A stretch of DNA of 64,000 nucleotides from positions 435,910,259 to 435,974,258 of the forward strand of contig CM060900.1 in NCBI GenBank assembly GCA_030762935.1. Direction: 5' to 3'. This document shows, piece by piece, positions 23,279-35,425 of this stretch. The stretch is from Hymenopus coronatus. Taxonomy: Eukaryota > Arthropoda > Insecta > Mantodea > Hymenopodidae. How positions within the stretch are numbered: position 1 is the first letter of the stretch; every line of letters starts with the position of its first letter. The notes beneath the pieces are model-generated. The model was not told the DNA's origin, made no database searches, and was given only the letters and a program-made list of their open reading frames with translations. Made by a program: the position numbers and the translations under genes.

Positions 23279-23484
23279 TTCTTTTGGTATTTAACCAAGG
23301 GATCTGCATCCAGATCACTCATGTCAATTCCCTTGCCCTTATTCTTGACTTCTGGATGTTGATGAACAAGCATCCAACCAACATGAGAGAAGAAAAAGCC
23401 ACGGGTAGCATTGTGTGGATCAGCATCTGTTTCACTGTACTTGTGATGCACTCTGTGGTTACGAGCCCATTCATAAACAGAATT
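23279..23484 (-). CDS. Acyl-CoA desaturase A, coding exon 3
   Basis: This exon of 206 bases encodes NSVYEWARNHRVHHKYSETD, which contains the second histidine box (HRVHH). It goes on with ADPHNATRGFFFSHVGWMLV and ends in DLDADPLVKYQKK. The acceptor is TTGTGTTGCAG before 23484 and the donor GTGAGT after 23279. It begins in phase 0 after the CAG of exon 2 and ends in phase 2. The histidines bind the diiron centre. Asn replaces the Asp that usually stands in this position of WARDHR, a mild change outside the histidine set. Confidence 0.96.
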
Positions 23485-23570
23485 CTGCAACACAATTAAG
23501 TATTCATTAGATAAAAATGTCTTAGCGAAAACTCATTTTTAGCAAAACTCCTGCATCATGGTTCACTAAC

Positions 23571-23701
23571 CTGGAATGCTAGGGCGTTAAAGATGACCAA
23601 GATGAGTCTCAGAGGCCACTTAGCCTTGTAAGATCTGTGAGACCACAACCTGTGTGCACCTGCTGTGATTCCTAAACCTCCTGCCTGGTACAACAAAACA
23701 G
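23571..23701 (-). CDS. Acyl-CoA desaturase A, coding exon 2
   Basis: This 131-base exon encodes VLLYQAGGLGITAGAHRLWS followed by HRSYKAKWPLRLILVIFNALAFQ. HRLWSH is the first histidine box of membrane desaturases. The acceptor is CATTTTGTTGCAG ahead of 23701 and the donor is CAG|GTTAGT. It completes the split alanine codon (G from exon 1, CT here), and the following 86-base intron separates it from exon 3. LGITAGAHRLW is almost diagnostic of animal acyl-CoA desaturases. Confidence 0.96.
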
Positions 23702-24054
23702 CTGCAACAAAATGGGTTAAATTAGCAAAAAACTGAATACAACATGTGAATGTTATTTTCATTCTTGAAACATACTTCAGTAGAGCAGAGTTCTATTACC
23801 TATATTTCAATTGGAAGTATTTCTTTTATAAAATGAGACAGGTTTCAATAATGGAACAATAGGCTGTCAGTAGCAGTTATAGGTCATCGATCTTGTATAT
23901 TGACCTAGATCCTGAAACAGTTACTGAGCCTGGATCTCTCTCTCTCTCTCTGGTATCAGCGAATGTAAGATAATTTGATGCAACGCAATGTGAATTGTCC
24001 ACCACAAGTACAGTCGAGTCCCAAGTATTGTCATTGGGAGCCAGTATGCTTTTA

Positions 24055-24780
24055 CATGAGTGAATTCTTACTTTCTCTACCATATACAGCATGCATATTA
24101 GGTAGAGAAGGTACCACATTCAACCCGAAAATTAAATGGCAATTTTGATCCAGAAATATGTGTTTTGAAAACTCTCAAATGAAAAAAAAATAATAATAAT
24201 AAAAATGTGTGTGTTTGTGCGCGTGTGCATGTAAGAGAGAGTGAATGAGTGGGTGAACAGCATAACTCAAAAAGTCACTTAAATAATTTAACTGATATTT
24301 ATAATATCAGTGATATATAAATTGATATTTAAGTTGAGCATATTCCAGGGGTGTGACAATTTCCAAAATAATCCCCTCCGCCACAAGCTACCCTTAACAT
24401 GAAAAAAATTTCAAACATTTTTATTTTCTCCAACAGGACTCAAACAATTTTAATTAAAATACTATGCTTTTAATATATTTCCATACCAAATGAAGTTATC
24501 TTGAAATGGCTGGCTTTTGCATAATGATAAACCTTAAGAACAAGAGAAAATCTTATACACAAAAATGTAAATCTCATTAAAGCACACAATTTATATTACG
24601 CATATTTTTCTTATATTGTACCATTAAACATTTCCAAGATATTCTTGTACTTTTCTCAAATGAAAAGTTGCCATGTGGTTTTTTTATGTTTACTCCTCCT
24701 TGTCCATGCAAAAGGAACAGAATATCAAAATCACCACATAGCGAACAGCTTTTTAAAGATTTGACTATTGCTTTAGCCTA
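24055..24780 (+). repeat. Palindrome-headed dispersed repeat, copy 1
   Basis: This begins with TTACTTTCTCTACC ... GGTAGAGAAGGTA (a partly decayed hairpin) and then GATCCAGAAATATGTGTTTT. It includes microsatellite-like GT-rich sequence, CTCAAAAAGTCA, TTCCAGGGGTGTGACA and AAAGCACACAATTTAT, and ends near CAACAGCTTTTT...GACTATTGCTTTAGCCTA. The order matches the copy at 48.18-48.95 kb over about 750 bp. It lies directly next to Merlin copy 2. No protein-coding capacity was found. Confidence 0.65.
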
Positions 24781-24789
24781 TTGTATTTT

Positions 24790-25214
24790 TGGGGATTTTT
24801 TACATGTGACGTGAAACAGTGAGAAAATGTTCTAAGTTTGAAGGTTTGGCAATCCACACGTACAAGCATACAGAACCAATTGAAAACTTTGAGGTGTATT
24901 GCATATCGCCCAGCGCCAACCTGCAAATAATTTCTAAGAATCGTAGCCAACCTATGCAGAAAAATCCCCAGACATGTGCACAACAAACTGTGTATATCAC
25001 CATCTGGAAGCAATTAACAAACAGTCATTCTTGAAAAGTCTTAACATATCTTCTCTCAGATTTTAATGCTTTACAAACATGGGGATGTAATCAAGTAGAA
25101 TTTATTGTAGTGCAAGCAGGAAAGGTTGTATGTTACTGGTCATATTCTTACAGATTTATTATTATAATTTTATTATTGTTACTATTATTATTATCATCAT
25201 CATTATCATTGTTA

Positions 25215-25248
<34 letters not shown>

Positions 25249-26410
25249 CATCATCATTATTTTTTTTTTTATTTTAGAACTGGACATGAAAAAGTCACAG
25301 TCTGGGTGCAAAGGAACATGGTTCAAGTGGGCAAAGCTATTGCCTGGGCAAAATCCTTTCTTCATATGCTGCTTTGCATACAAGCAGTCAAACGAGGTGA
25401 CAATAATGGAGAGTTTGGTTGCAGACCAATGTGTGTGTTCGTAGACAGTATCCGATTGGTTTGGTTACTGCTATGAAGAGTGCATGGTCTGCAATGATAC
25501 CAAATATACTTTGAGAGGGAAAATTGGAGGTACAGACCGCACATTGTTCAAATAGACGAATATGAAATAGGTCTACAGAAATTCCATCGAGGGTGCATCG
25601 TAGAGGGCAAGTGGATCCTTGGGATTATAGTTGTGGAAACAAATGAGGTGTAGATGACAATATGTGCAAATAATAATAGGAATGCAAGCATGCTCTACAA
25701 TTTAATTTCAGAACACCATACATATGGATACTTGGCAGGGCTACTATGAGTTAATTGTTGGAGGATTTGCCACCCACCTGGCATGCTCTATCCAGGGTGT
25801 CAGCATGCAACACGAACATTTAGATGCTCACCTATGTGAGGGTATGTGGCATAACATCAGCAAATATCATTTAGCAACTCTTTTCAAGTACTTGTGGAAG
25901 ACATTAGGCAGATGTACCCAATGGTGTAGAGATTAGGTTTAGGCTAGGCCTAGTTATGGGTGAGTTAAGTGTTTAGTTCACAGAGCTAGTAATTTAGGGA
26001 CAAAACTATGCAGCTTAGACTTAGTGAGTTTAGTGTGTATAGTTAGCAATATAGAGACAAACAGTAAACATGATTATATAGTTTGTGCAATAACGAATCA
26101 TCGTAAATGGGTGACAAACTGTATAGTTAGTGTAATTTGCTGACGATAAAAGACTGTTGGCTGCTTTGCATTATGCAATTTAAAAATGGAGATTTGGCTG
26201 CACTACATTCTTCAGAATGTCTACCTGCACTGTAAGTGTAAATATAAACCTTAAGTTATGTTAAGGAAATATTTTCCAGTATGAAATCATAGTAATAGGT
26301 GACTTTCAAGCCATATTAGATAAGAAAATGTGAAGCTGTACTTCACACAAATATCTCATATTGCATCACATATTGAAAAGAAGAGCCATATTTTCTTATA
26401 TTCAGTACCT
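24790..26410 (+). pseudogene. Merlin DNA transposon, copy 2, degraded
   Basis: This copy is collinear with copy 1. It keeps the intron-like junction ATTTTAG|AACTGGACAT (25276-25277), the stretch GGGCAAAGCTATTGCCTGGG, the IDE-type first acid near 25552 and MDTWQGYYELIVGGFA near 25730. The region carrying NNIESCWR in copy 1 is deleted, so HEHLDAHLCEGMW follows directly. An ATT/ATC microsatellite at about 25155-25260 fills the putative intron. Several stops are present, for example TAG in GAGGTGTAGATG near 25650. It lies in intron 1 of desaturase A, opposite in orientation to the gene. Confidence 0.7.
25155..25271. repeat. ATT/ATC microsatellite
   Basis: A run of ATT and ATC triplets with short interruptions ends in a T tract. 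It expanded in the putative intron of Merlin copy 2; the same place in copy 1 is only AT-rich. Confidence 0.9.
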
Positions 26411-27237
26411 ATTAAGAAATAAATAAAAATTGAATTTCTTCTCACAAGCTTTTGTACAAATTGTTGAATGCATAGAGAAAGTCACGTGAAGGGTACACAT
26501 CGAATTCAGAATTGTTTATAAAGCTCCTTTAATTTAAAACTAGAATCAAAACATTTCATAGTGAAACTCTGAGGATATTGTTAATGTTTATCAATACTTA
26601 AAGGAAGACACCAAGCATAAGGTTTGATACTCTCCTGAGGCTTTCAAAGAGATCCAAAAGCTGCGAGAACTGCAGCCAATGAAGTCTGGCACAGTACAGT
26701 TCATAGAATTTGGCAAGAAAGACCCAAACATAAAGAATTAATTTTTTGAGACTCTGAGAAGAAAACAATAACATCCCAATAACAGCAACACAAATTGAAG
26801 AAAGTAGGTAGAAAGGTGGTCTAATGGAGGTACGATTTGACAGAATTGTAATTGAAGAAAATAGGAATGAGAGCAGTGATGAGGCTATAGGCATTCATAA
26901 TGATTTCACAGAAGATGAAGAAATGTCAGGCATAGAAAAATTAAAAAATTATTAAAGTCAGTTATTCAGTGTGCAGCGTTGTATGGAACTGAAATCGTTA
27001 CTGAAACTATGGTATTTAATTTGGTAGTGACTTTATGAATTCTCTGTACACACATGTGAAGCACTACATTGATACTTAAGCAGGTGACTTCATCACAATG
27101 AGCTACCATTGCAAATAAGCCAGGTAAGTGGTTCGCTCTAATGCTTACATTTATATGGCTGTAAACCATTTTTCCCCCTAAAGTAATCAATGAAATTACT
27201 ATGATTTGCTTTACTCAAATATTTTCATTACACTTAC

Positions 27238-27469
27238 CCGAAACAGTTGTTGTGAGTTTAGCTGAGGTCAGCATTATATATGCACCATACAGTGCAGCCA
27301 TGTGCAGATAGATAAACAGCATCACATTTCTCCATACAATTTGCCTTTTGTATGTCTCAGATTTGGAGGAATCATTTGCTTCTTGGCTGGCTACTGTTGC
27401 AGTCATAGTATCCAGGCTATCTCCCTCAAAGAGAACCCCAGTTGGGTTGCTTACCATATTGGGAGCCAT
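27238..27469 (-). CDS. Acyl-CoA desaturase A, coding exon 1 (start)
   Basis: Translation from the ATG at 27469 gives MAPNMVSNPTGVLFEGDSLD and a polar N-terminal tail. Then comes VWRNVMLFIYLHMAALYGAY, the usual start of the first membrane region of insect desaturases. An in-frame upstream ATG exists at 27538, but MAPN fits the family's usual N-terminus better. The donor is TCGG|GTAAGTG at 27238, leaving one base of a codon that exon 2 completes. The exon probably also holds 5' untranslated bases; a possible acceptor (TTCAACAG) lies just upstream. With exons 2-4 it gives 251 codons; a 105-residue last exon like that of desaturase B would make a normal full length near 357. Confidence 0.93.
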
Positions 27470-28194
27470 CTTGAAGTATTGCCTGTTGAACATCAGTTGC
27501 CAATTAGTCACAAATTTGTAATCTGCTTTCATATACAAATTGTATTGAAATATAAATAAGATACATGTTTGCTATTCCTCAAGAATTATTTGCAAGAAAA
27601 GAAAAAAGCAATGAATGTGAGAGAGCATATTGTTACCAACACTGAAACATTTCCATGTGTAAACATGTTTCTCTTTTGGTGATTTTTGGTGCTAAATAAT
27701 TTGTAATAAATTTAATGTTGGAACATAAGAGGTAATATAAGTTTACATTTACATTGGTATGGAGCAGGGGTGCCTAACTGCAGTTGTAAGATGGGAGGTT
27801 GGGTGAACCTCCATCTACCTGCTCCAACATGCTATTGCGATCATGAAAGGCTATTTTAGGTTTCCAAAGATGTGCTATGTTTGTCAAGTATCATGGTAGC
27901 TTGAATCTACTGTGATACTCTTTAAATGTGTTTAATATAATACACTGTGGATACTGCACCATTTGTATATTACATTTCTCTTAGGGCCAGTTGTACAAAC
28001 TCAGAATAAACCTCTGTTAGACAATATTCCACGGTTAGATGCTAAATTGTGTTGTACAACACCATAATGCAGTCTACCAAGGGAATAAACATGTAATAAC
28101 TTATTCCACAATTCCAAGCAGGGATAAGCCACTATTCCAAGTATAGGGTATAAAAAGGAAAATGGCTTCTTGGGAACTAGATAAAACTTTGACC

Positions 28195-28920
28195 GTATAG
28201 ATAGATAATTTATTTAATCTTTTCAGTTACAAATTTCCTACATATATAGTTACTTTCCTGGAGTTGCTGAATTTGGTATCGTATACAAGTTACCCTAGTT
28301 ATTTATGTATATGTACCTATCCCTCTATTTATACAGTTTTTTACCCTGCTAACTTAATCTATTTCTTTTATAATTTACAACCTCATCAATTTTATTATCA
28401 AGCTCCTCTCTTTCTTTGGCGATTTTCCTCCCCCATTTCTCTTTTACTTTCCCTGTATAATTACCTAGTTGTTTCAGAAACTCTTTCTTGTTTCCAAGAA
28501 GTTTTAAGTACACTATCTCTGACAGTAACTTTTCCCAGTTTTTATTCCATATTTTTTTCCTGTTCACATTTTAGTTTCTTCGCACCCAACTATACAGTGT
28601 AAATTGTTATCAATTTTGCCACATAGTGGACATAGATCTTTATCAAATGTTATACCTTTTAGTAACATTGTACCTGTTCTTGCCCGTGCTATATCCTCTC
28701 TTTCCATTTTGCCAGAGACATCGATGTATTTGTCTCCTCCCCATACTTTCTTAACATTCCTATACAATATTAAAGAACTCTTATCCCTTAAGCTACCTAT
28801 TATTTCTGGTTTCCCTATATCTTCTATCTTCACTTTCACTTTATTCCTTTGACCATATAAATTATTAATTTCTTTATAATATGCATTTGAGAACCAGAAG
28901 GCTTAATAATATATATGGTA
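28195..28920 (-). pseudogene. Non-LTR retrotransposon relic (C-terminal end)
   Basis: The minus strand encodes ARARTGTMLLKGITFDKDLC followed by PLCGKIDNNLHCIVGC. This is the Cys/His motif that ends many LINE ORF2 proteins (R1, CR1 and related groups). A lysine-rich tail frame follows (28567-28349) in a different reading frame. Downstream is a TATC-like microsatellite (28195-28210) that could be the 3' tail. Only the C-terminus remains; no RT motif was seen. Confidence 0.55.
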
Positions 28921-30070
28921 GAAGTAGTCCAATAAGTGAAGAGTACAATAATGAGATCAAAACTGAAAAAGGATAATGCACTGATGTAATTCAATGGACA
29001 ATTTATCTAAAACATATCACAAAAAGATCGATAGAATAAAGTTGCATTTTTAAAATGTTTAACATACCTAAAATACTATCAGCAAAATACATCTATTTTT
29101 ATGGAAACAGTTTTAATACTACCCAAGACACAAAACATTGCATAGTGTAGTAATTCACCATTATGATGCACAGCAATGTACAGAGTGAGATTGAGTTTTG
29201 TTGACAAAATACAAAGGATTGGTTACTTCATAAGCCAAAAAATATTTTCAAAACATAAGATAGCCACAAGTGTGAATTTAGCAATATTTTGTGACATATT
29301 CAAATTTCAGAGGATATGTATAAGTTTCAGAAATATAAGTTGATGACACCATCAATTTCATGATATAGGGAGCAGATACACAGATTAGAAGAGGTCTTCA
29401 GTGCTCACATAACTAACCTAAGATTAAATTGAAATTATTTTAGAATGTATATTTTTGCATGATATACACTTAGATTATTGTATTAGAAACAGTTTTTGTT
29501 GAGAATTTCTAGTTCTTCCACTTAGCATTGCCATCAGCAAAGTACGAGCTGTAATGGGAATGGTTTAATGGGTAAGTGTGCAGGTTAGGTACCATCATCT
29601 GCTATGAATGGCGTTGACATAATCTGGGGTGGATGTTGCCAACCATGATGCCATAAATCCATCAAGTGCCAAGTTGTTACCAACGTGAACACAGTGTGTA
29701 GTGCGAAATGCTGTAAATGTGTCTATCATCGTCCTTGTTCATCATCATAGCTTTTTATGAGGGAATTTTTGGGAGAAGGGTGAAGAAATAAACAACAAAC
29801 ACATTTGTTTACAGGCAGCCAAAATAATGCAGCCAATCACACAATGCTTATTATTTATAAATACTTGAAGCCAGAAAAAATTATATACGGGCACAATATA
29901 TACACGTAACTTCATGTCTTGATAGCAGCTTTCATGCACCATTTCCTACTCAAATAGCATACTAATAAATCTGTCGATTAATAAAACCTATTCAGCAAAT
30001 TGTTTGGGACTTGATCTTGGTGCAGCAATTCCAATATGATTAATTATATACATTGGTTATACCACTTACT
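28921..30070. other. Non-coding, no gene recognised
   Basis: Upstream of the desaturase A start and AT-rich. I see no gene or RNA I can support. Confidence 0.5.
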
Positions 30071-30074
30071 TCAA

Positions 30075-30930
30075 TATGTGATATGGATTTGGTACTTCTG
30101 TTACTCTGTCATTAGAGCTGCTTTATAGTTACTTACTAGTCTCTTATAAACGTTTAGGGCCCTAAGTCGCAAAGCGTAGCTGAGGGATCTGTGAAGCTAA
30201 AACTCCAATGATCCCCCCACAAAAAAAGACAAAACCTCGGCAATCTGGCGCATTTCATATCTGAACATGTGTTTTCAACACTTTCAAATATGGATCGCCA
30301 GTGGAAGTTTCACTACCACTTAAAACACTACAAGAGCATTGTGAGTGTGATGCAAGCATCGTACACCTTTAACCAAACATTTCTTAAATTAAAGTGACGT
30401 TGAAAACAGTTAAAATCTAACTTCCGAATTTTTAATAAAGAAGAAGTATTTTAAGGATAAGTTACCGATACCAGGTTAAGTGCATTAGCTGTGTGAGCGC
30501 ACACACTGGAAAATACCATTAACTCCTCTAATGTCAAGATGCAACTTTGCACATAATGTAAATTCACTCCTTGCTGCTAATATATAACAAGAAGTCACAG
30601 TATCTGTGTTTATATTATTATTATTAGTAGTATACGATGGTTCCACCACTTGGCACTACTTCAATACATGGGTACTTCTGTTATTTTGTCATTAAAGCCG
30701 CTTTGTAGTTATTTACTGGTCTATTATACACGTTCAGGGCCCTAAGCCGAAGGCCGCTACTGCGGAACGACGATAGGGCCTAGCCGTGGGATCTGTGAAT
30801 CTAAAACCCCAATGATCCCCAGAAGTAGGCAAAACTTCGGCAATCTTGCGACTTTCACATCTGAATAACTTAATGTTTTCAGCACTTTCAAATAAGGATC
30901 GCCAGTAAAAATCACTTAAAAGACCGGTGT
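30075..30930. repeat. Two diverged direct repeats of about 250 bp
   Basis: Blocks at about 30075-30310 and 30635-30905 share TACTTCTGTTAYTYTGTCATTA, GGGCCCTAAG, GGGATCTGTGAA, CCAATGATCCCC, AAACYTCGGCAATCT and TTTTCAxCACTTTCAAATA in the same order. The second block has an extra 35-bp GC-rich insert with AGGCCGCTACTGCGGAACGA and is followed by a G13 run at 30929-30945. No coding function was recognised. Confidence 0.75.
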
Positions 30931-31066
30931 GTGGGGGGGGGGGGGAGCCGGGCGTTTCCATATATGTGGTGCAACCATCGTATAGCTTTACCTTTATATT
31001 TTGTATAGCAAAATCACTATTTTGCACCCTAGTACGTAAGTTCTCAAAATAATACTAAATACTTAC

Positions 31067-31126
31067 GCAGCTGATTAAATTCCTGTGCCGATATTCACAG
31101 ATTTCTTCCAACTATGCAGCGATTAC
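31067..31126 (-). other. Candidate non-coding 5' exon of desaturase A
   Basis: On the minus strand a 60-base segment is bounded by a good acceptor (GTGTGTGTTGACAG before 31126) and a strong donor (CTGC|GTAAGT after 31067). It lies 3.6 kb upstream of the start codon of desaturase A and on the same strand. Insect desaturase genes commonly have a 5' untranslated exon. This is inference from splice signals only; RNA evidence would decide. Confidence 0.3.
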
Positions 31127-31829
31127 CTGTCAACACACACAGAAATAGAAATTACTTACATAGAGATTTAATAGAATGGTTATGTATGAATTCAGATTAT
31201 CACCATAGAGTTCCAACTGAATAGTGAGCTAGCAAGGATACGCAGAATGTTACTATGTAAAAACATTTAAGCAATTAGAATACACCTGACTTGTGGTTAG
31301 CGCGAGCAGTATTTTAAAGGAGGTTAATTGCAAAATGATTCAAGAAAAGCTCTTTTAAAGCGGTATACAATCAATATGTACACAAATTCGCAGTACATGG
31401 TTTGAAGAAAAATAAAACCGTAAAGTCATTGGGTTTATTTCCAAACTGAGTATTTGCGTCTGTTTTAATTACGCTTGGAATTATTTACTCTTTTGTGCAA
31501 TCAAGCTGTTAATTGAACAAATAAAAACATTTCAGTAATTTGCATAACTGAATACCATACAGAAGCAGAGCTAAAACCGTCAACTTCAGAAAGTACACAC
31601 TGTATTTCAGTTTCTGTAGAAGTAGTCTAAATCGTGGGGAAGTGAGTATATTTGCTAAAACCACAATAAGGTTCATCAGCATAAATGTTGCACCCTTCTG
31701 TAAACAAAAAGAATTTCAATGTTGTTCAGTAAAAATTAGAATTTGGTACATATACACTTAATGACAGTGAAATGAAAACAAGCATCTAATACATACATTT
31801 AACTTAGATTAAATGGTCTACTTTCTCAC

Positions 31830-32640
31830 CAGAATTCATATTAACACCACAACAGCTATATACGATATTTTTATAAACACAGAAAAAATACCAAGGTTTA
31901 CCGTAAACCCTATTGTAAATGGTATGTCAGACCACAATGCTCAATTGTTGTAAGTCGCTACAATAGCAAGCAATCAAACTGAATGGAAAGAGTAAGACTA
32001 CAAGAATAAGAATTAGTGATGAGTGCATTAATAAATTCAAAGTAGAAAAAAGGGGAAAATTGGCTAATGTCAAGCCAAAACCCAAGTAAATAGCAAATTT
32101 GGTGATTTTCTCAAAACTGTGCTATTATTATTTGAAGCTACATTCCAAAAGAAAGCTATAACCTCGTCACAGATGACGAAAATCAAGCCATGCACTACCT
32201 CTGGTATAAGAAAGTCCTATGCAAATAAATCAAGTCTCTGCTTACTGTATCGTACAAGTAATAATCCTAACATTAAAACACACTACAATACATATTGTAA
32301 AATACTTCAAAGAGTAATTAATGAAACAAAAAGTAGGTATTACTCCCCAGCTATTGATGAACCCAGTAATAAAATTAAATCAATGTGGAATGTAATAAAA
32401 ACTGACACAGGAAGCATTGTCCCAAACAGTAAAATTGCGTACATCGCCATAGAAAACAAACAAATCCGTAATCACTGGGACGTGGCCAACGTAAAGCAAA
32501 CAACGGTAATGACCTAATACAAGAACTAGGCAGCTGTGAAGCAGACAATAACAAACACAAGAGACCGCTCTCTCTATTTGACAGAACCCTCGGCCTGGGG
32601 GAACCCAATTTAAATATACAAGAACATATAGAATCACTAG
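31830..32640 (+). pseudogene. Non-LTR retrotransposon relic (endonuclease end and linker)
   Basis: Upstream of an open frame at 32119-32517 the translation includes DIFINT...VNPIVNGMSDHNAQLL, the C-terminal end of an APE-type endonuclease (SDH motif). The frame itself reads GIRKSYANKSSLCLLYRTSN followed by HYNTYCKILQRVINETKSRYY, the spacer usually found between endonuclease and RT in LINE ORF2 proteins. No RT motif remains, and a stop interrupts the join near 32090. The rest of the element is lost or truncated. Confidence 0.55.
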
Positions 32641-32908
32641 TTAGAATTCTACAATATTACCCATGAATGTGTCTAAGAACGTGAGTTTCGTGGCCCTTGA
32701 AGTCCTTGCTCTCCGAGTCAAGGCGGAGCTGGGGTTATGAGGGACTGGCAGACCACAAATGGACCTTCTCTTGTATATAGCTAATAGAATGTAACAAATA
32801 TTTACTTAGAATACGCTTTTATTACAGGTAAAGCAGCATTGGGCGTGGTCATTACTTGGCTGTGTGACCACTAAGGAAGGCCACGCGTAACCAATGAACT
32901 CTCTAGAT

Positions 32909-35409
32909 CAGTGTTTCCCAACCTTTTGTAGTTAACGGAACCTTTGGGAATAACATTAAACACCAGGGGCACCCTTCCTTGACTTAAAAGAAAATTAAGC
33001 TTAATATGTTAATTTATTGAAACATTATATAATAATAACGTACGCCATAACATAATACAGTAAACTTTACTTCAATCACTGAGTAAAAATACTTCAATAA
33101 ATTTTGTTCGATTAATGATTAATGTGAAACTTGTGATTGATGCTTAGAGCACAGATATGTGATGTTGGGTCTTACAGTTGACAGTGAAACACGCCAATCA
33201 TCCTCAAGGTCATTCAGTCTATTTCTTGCTTTGCATTTTATTGTCACTATAACAGAGAAGGCTTGCTCGCATAGATGGGATATTGAAAAGGGCAAAAGTG
33301 CGTTAATTGCTTTCTTCATTAGGTTAGGGTACTCCTCTCTCCGTTGAAGCCAAAAACTAGTCACCGACGCCTCACTCTTGGTGAACTTACCTTTGAGTGT
33401 GGAATCAGCGCAAAGATCAATATATTCATCTCGTTCGCAAGCAGTGAAATCTATTTCCTCTGCACTGTCTACGAAATCAAATGGTGAGACAGCCCAGTCG
33501 AGATTCGTAGTGGAAATAGTTGGAAAGTACGCACCTATTGCATCTTGCAATCTTAATAAGTGATCACAAATGCGGTCTTTCAGTTTACCCAGATCTTTAT
33601 CTCCTGCCACATTAAGAAGAGATGGAAAGTTCGACAAGTCTCCTTTTTGAACTGCAGACTTCCAAGAACTAAGTCTTCTTTTAAAACCTTTCATTTTATT
33701 GGTTGAGGAGATTATTGCTTCATGTCGACCCTGCATCGAAACATTCAGTTCATTCAGCTTATGAAAAATATCTGCCAGATACGACAGTTCAAAACACCAA
33801 GAATCACTTAGTAAGAGCTCACGAAATGTGTCTTGATTTTCATCCTTAAAAAAAGTTTTTAGCTGCTCTTTAAGTTCGAGAAATCGGTTCAATACACGAC
33901 CCGGCGACAATCACCTTACTTCTGTGTGAAGTAACAAAGAGGTATGAGCTGCATTCGTAGCGCGACATAACTGTTCAAAAATTCTGCACTTTAAAGGTCG
34001 AGACTTCATATAGTTCACCATTTTCACAACTTGGTTAAACACTTCAGCAAAATCTTCATTATACGCTTTCACGACTAATGCCTCTCTATGCAGAAAACAG
34101 TGAGTTATAATAATGGATGGATTCATTGAGAGCTCTGGCAGTAAAACCTTTAATTTTCCAAGACATAGATGGTGCACCATCCGTACATATACCACAACAG
34201 TCTTTCCATGAAAGATCATGGTCATTGAGATAGGAATTAACAGAAACGAAAATATCATGGCCTGTGGTTGTAGTCTCCAGCGGTCTACAAAACAGAAACT
34301 GTTCACTAATATCTTTTTCATCAATATATCTGATAAAACCAATGAGTTGCGGTTTGTCACCAATATCGAAACTCTCATCTACTTGCAAAGCAAATGTTCT
34401 ATAAGTTTTTATTTTGTCCGTGACTTGTTCGTTGATATTGCATGACATTTCAGATATCCTGCGACTGATTGTGTTGTTGGACAGAGGAACTTTCGAAATT
34501 TGATTAGCTGCTCCTTCGCCAAGTATTGTTGAAACTATAACTTGGCATGCAGGGCCAATGATTTCCTCTCCAAGAGTATGAGGTTTCTTTTTTTTTTTTT
34601 TTTTAGCTATCAGCTCTGCTACTTTAAATGAGGCTTCAAGAGCAGTATCACCTATGGTCATTCTCTTTACCATTCGCACAGCTGTTTTCTTCTCCCCTTC
34701 TAATATATGTGAAAAATACATTACACTTTTCTGTGACACACTGAGGATGCTTTGTTGCAAGATGCCGCTTTAGTTTGCTAGGTACCATGGCCTCGTTGCT
34801 AAGTATTTCGCCACAAACTAAACACACAGGGATAGGGTTTTCCTCGTTGTTATTCCACTTAAATCCATACGCTAAGTAACTGTCCTGGTATGTTCTTTTC
34901 TTTCGTTTGTCTTCTTTATGTGGTGAATTCGACGGTCCGGGAGAAACTGTAAGATTTGGCTTCTTAAAGCAAGCAGTAGGAGCCGACTGTTCACTTTCAC
35001 TGTCCTGGCGTTTACGTTTAACAATGAACTTATCCATAGCTAAACACTGTGAATCAACGCGAAGAAGACAACTGAAAGCGCCAAGCGGCGTACACTTTTA
35101 TATATTCATCTGTCGAAGTCTCGGGAATGTTCGTGAGGAAGCGAGTAGTCTCGGGAATGTTCGGCAGGGTATACCTGTAATGCCATCTGTGGGATACTAG
35201 TATAACTGAATTATTGAAATGAATCGACCACTATCATCATCTGCCGTGCATGAGAGTAATTGATTTGACTTATTTTATTTCAAGACCTTACAAGACGTAA
35301 GGCTTCAGTAGAAGGTATTTTTGTTTTGTTTATCTCAATATCTCGCGGCACCCCTTAGCCAATCACACGGCACCCTTGTGTGCCGGGGCACACCGGTTGG
35401 GAACCGTTG
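32909..35409 (-). mobile_element. hAT DNA transposon, complete with terminal inverted repeats and 8-bp target duplication
   Basis: The left end CAGTGTTTCCCAACC (32909) and the right end, whose complement reads CAACGGTTCCCAACC (to 35409), form the terminal inverted repeats. CTCTAGAT flanks both ends, at 32901-32908 and 35410-35417; an 8-bp duplication is the hAT signature. The interior holds a broken transposase on the minus strand. The element is 2.5 kb, a normal size for autonomous hAT elements. It sits upstream of the desaturase A coding exons and outside its coding introns. Confidence 0.93.
33119..35037 (-). pseudogene. hAT transposase (ZBED5/FAM200-like), broken
   Basis: From MDKFIVKRKRQ at 35037 a BED-type zinc finger appears (CLVCGEIL...KRHLATKHP, near residues 72-97). 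The frame shifts near 34740. DDE-core pieces follow: TFALQVDESFDIGDKPQL, then CCGICTDGAPSM. A second frameshift near 34165 leads into IIITHCFLHREAL. A TGA at 33911-33913 replaces the Trp of the conserved EVRWLS, and the same frame continues to 33119 with the C-terminal dimerisation region (LPFSISHLCEQAFSVI). An A-run at about 34588-34605 adds a lysine stretch. Two frameshifts and one nonsense change make it non-functional. Proteins of this family include domesticated vertebrate genes, but this copy shows no sign of domestication. Confidence 0.9.
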
Positions 35410-35425
35410 CTCTAGATAATGATTA

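Noticed and set aside
25130..25444. 104-codon plus-strand frame
   Set aside because: Its N-terminal half is microsatellite and the rest is the Merlin linker in the wrong context.
27774..27850. hAT-like terminal sequence CAGGGGTGCCTAACTGC
   Set aside because: No matching second end or 8-bp duplication was found nearby.
27985..28065. Foldback GGGCCAGTTGTACAAA ... GTTGTACAACACC as a miniature transposon
   Set aside because: The arms are short and imperfect and the outer boundary could not be defined.
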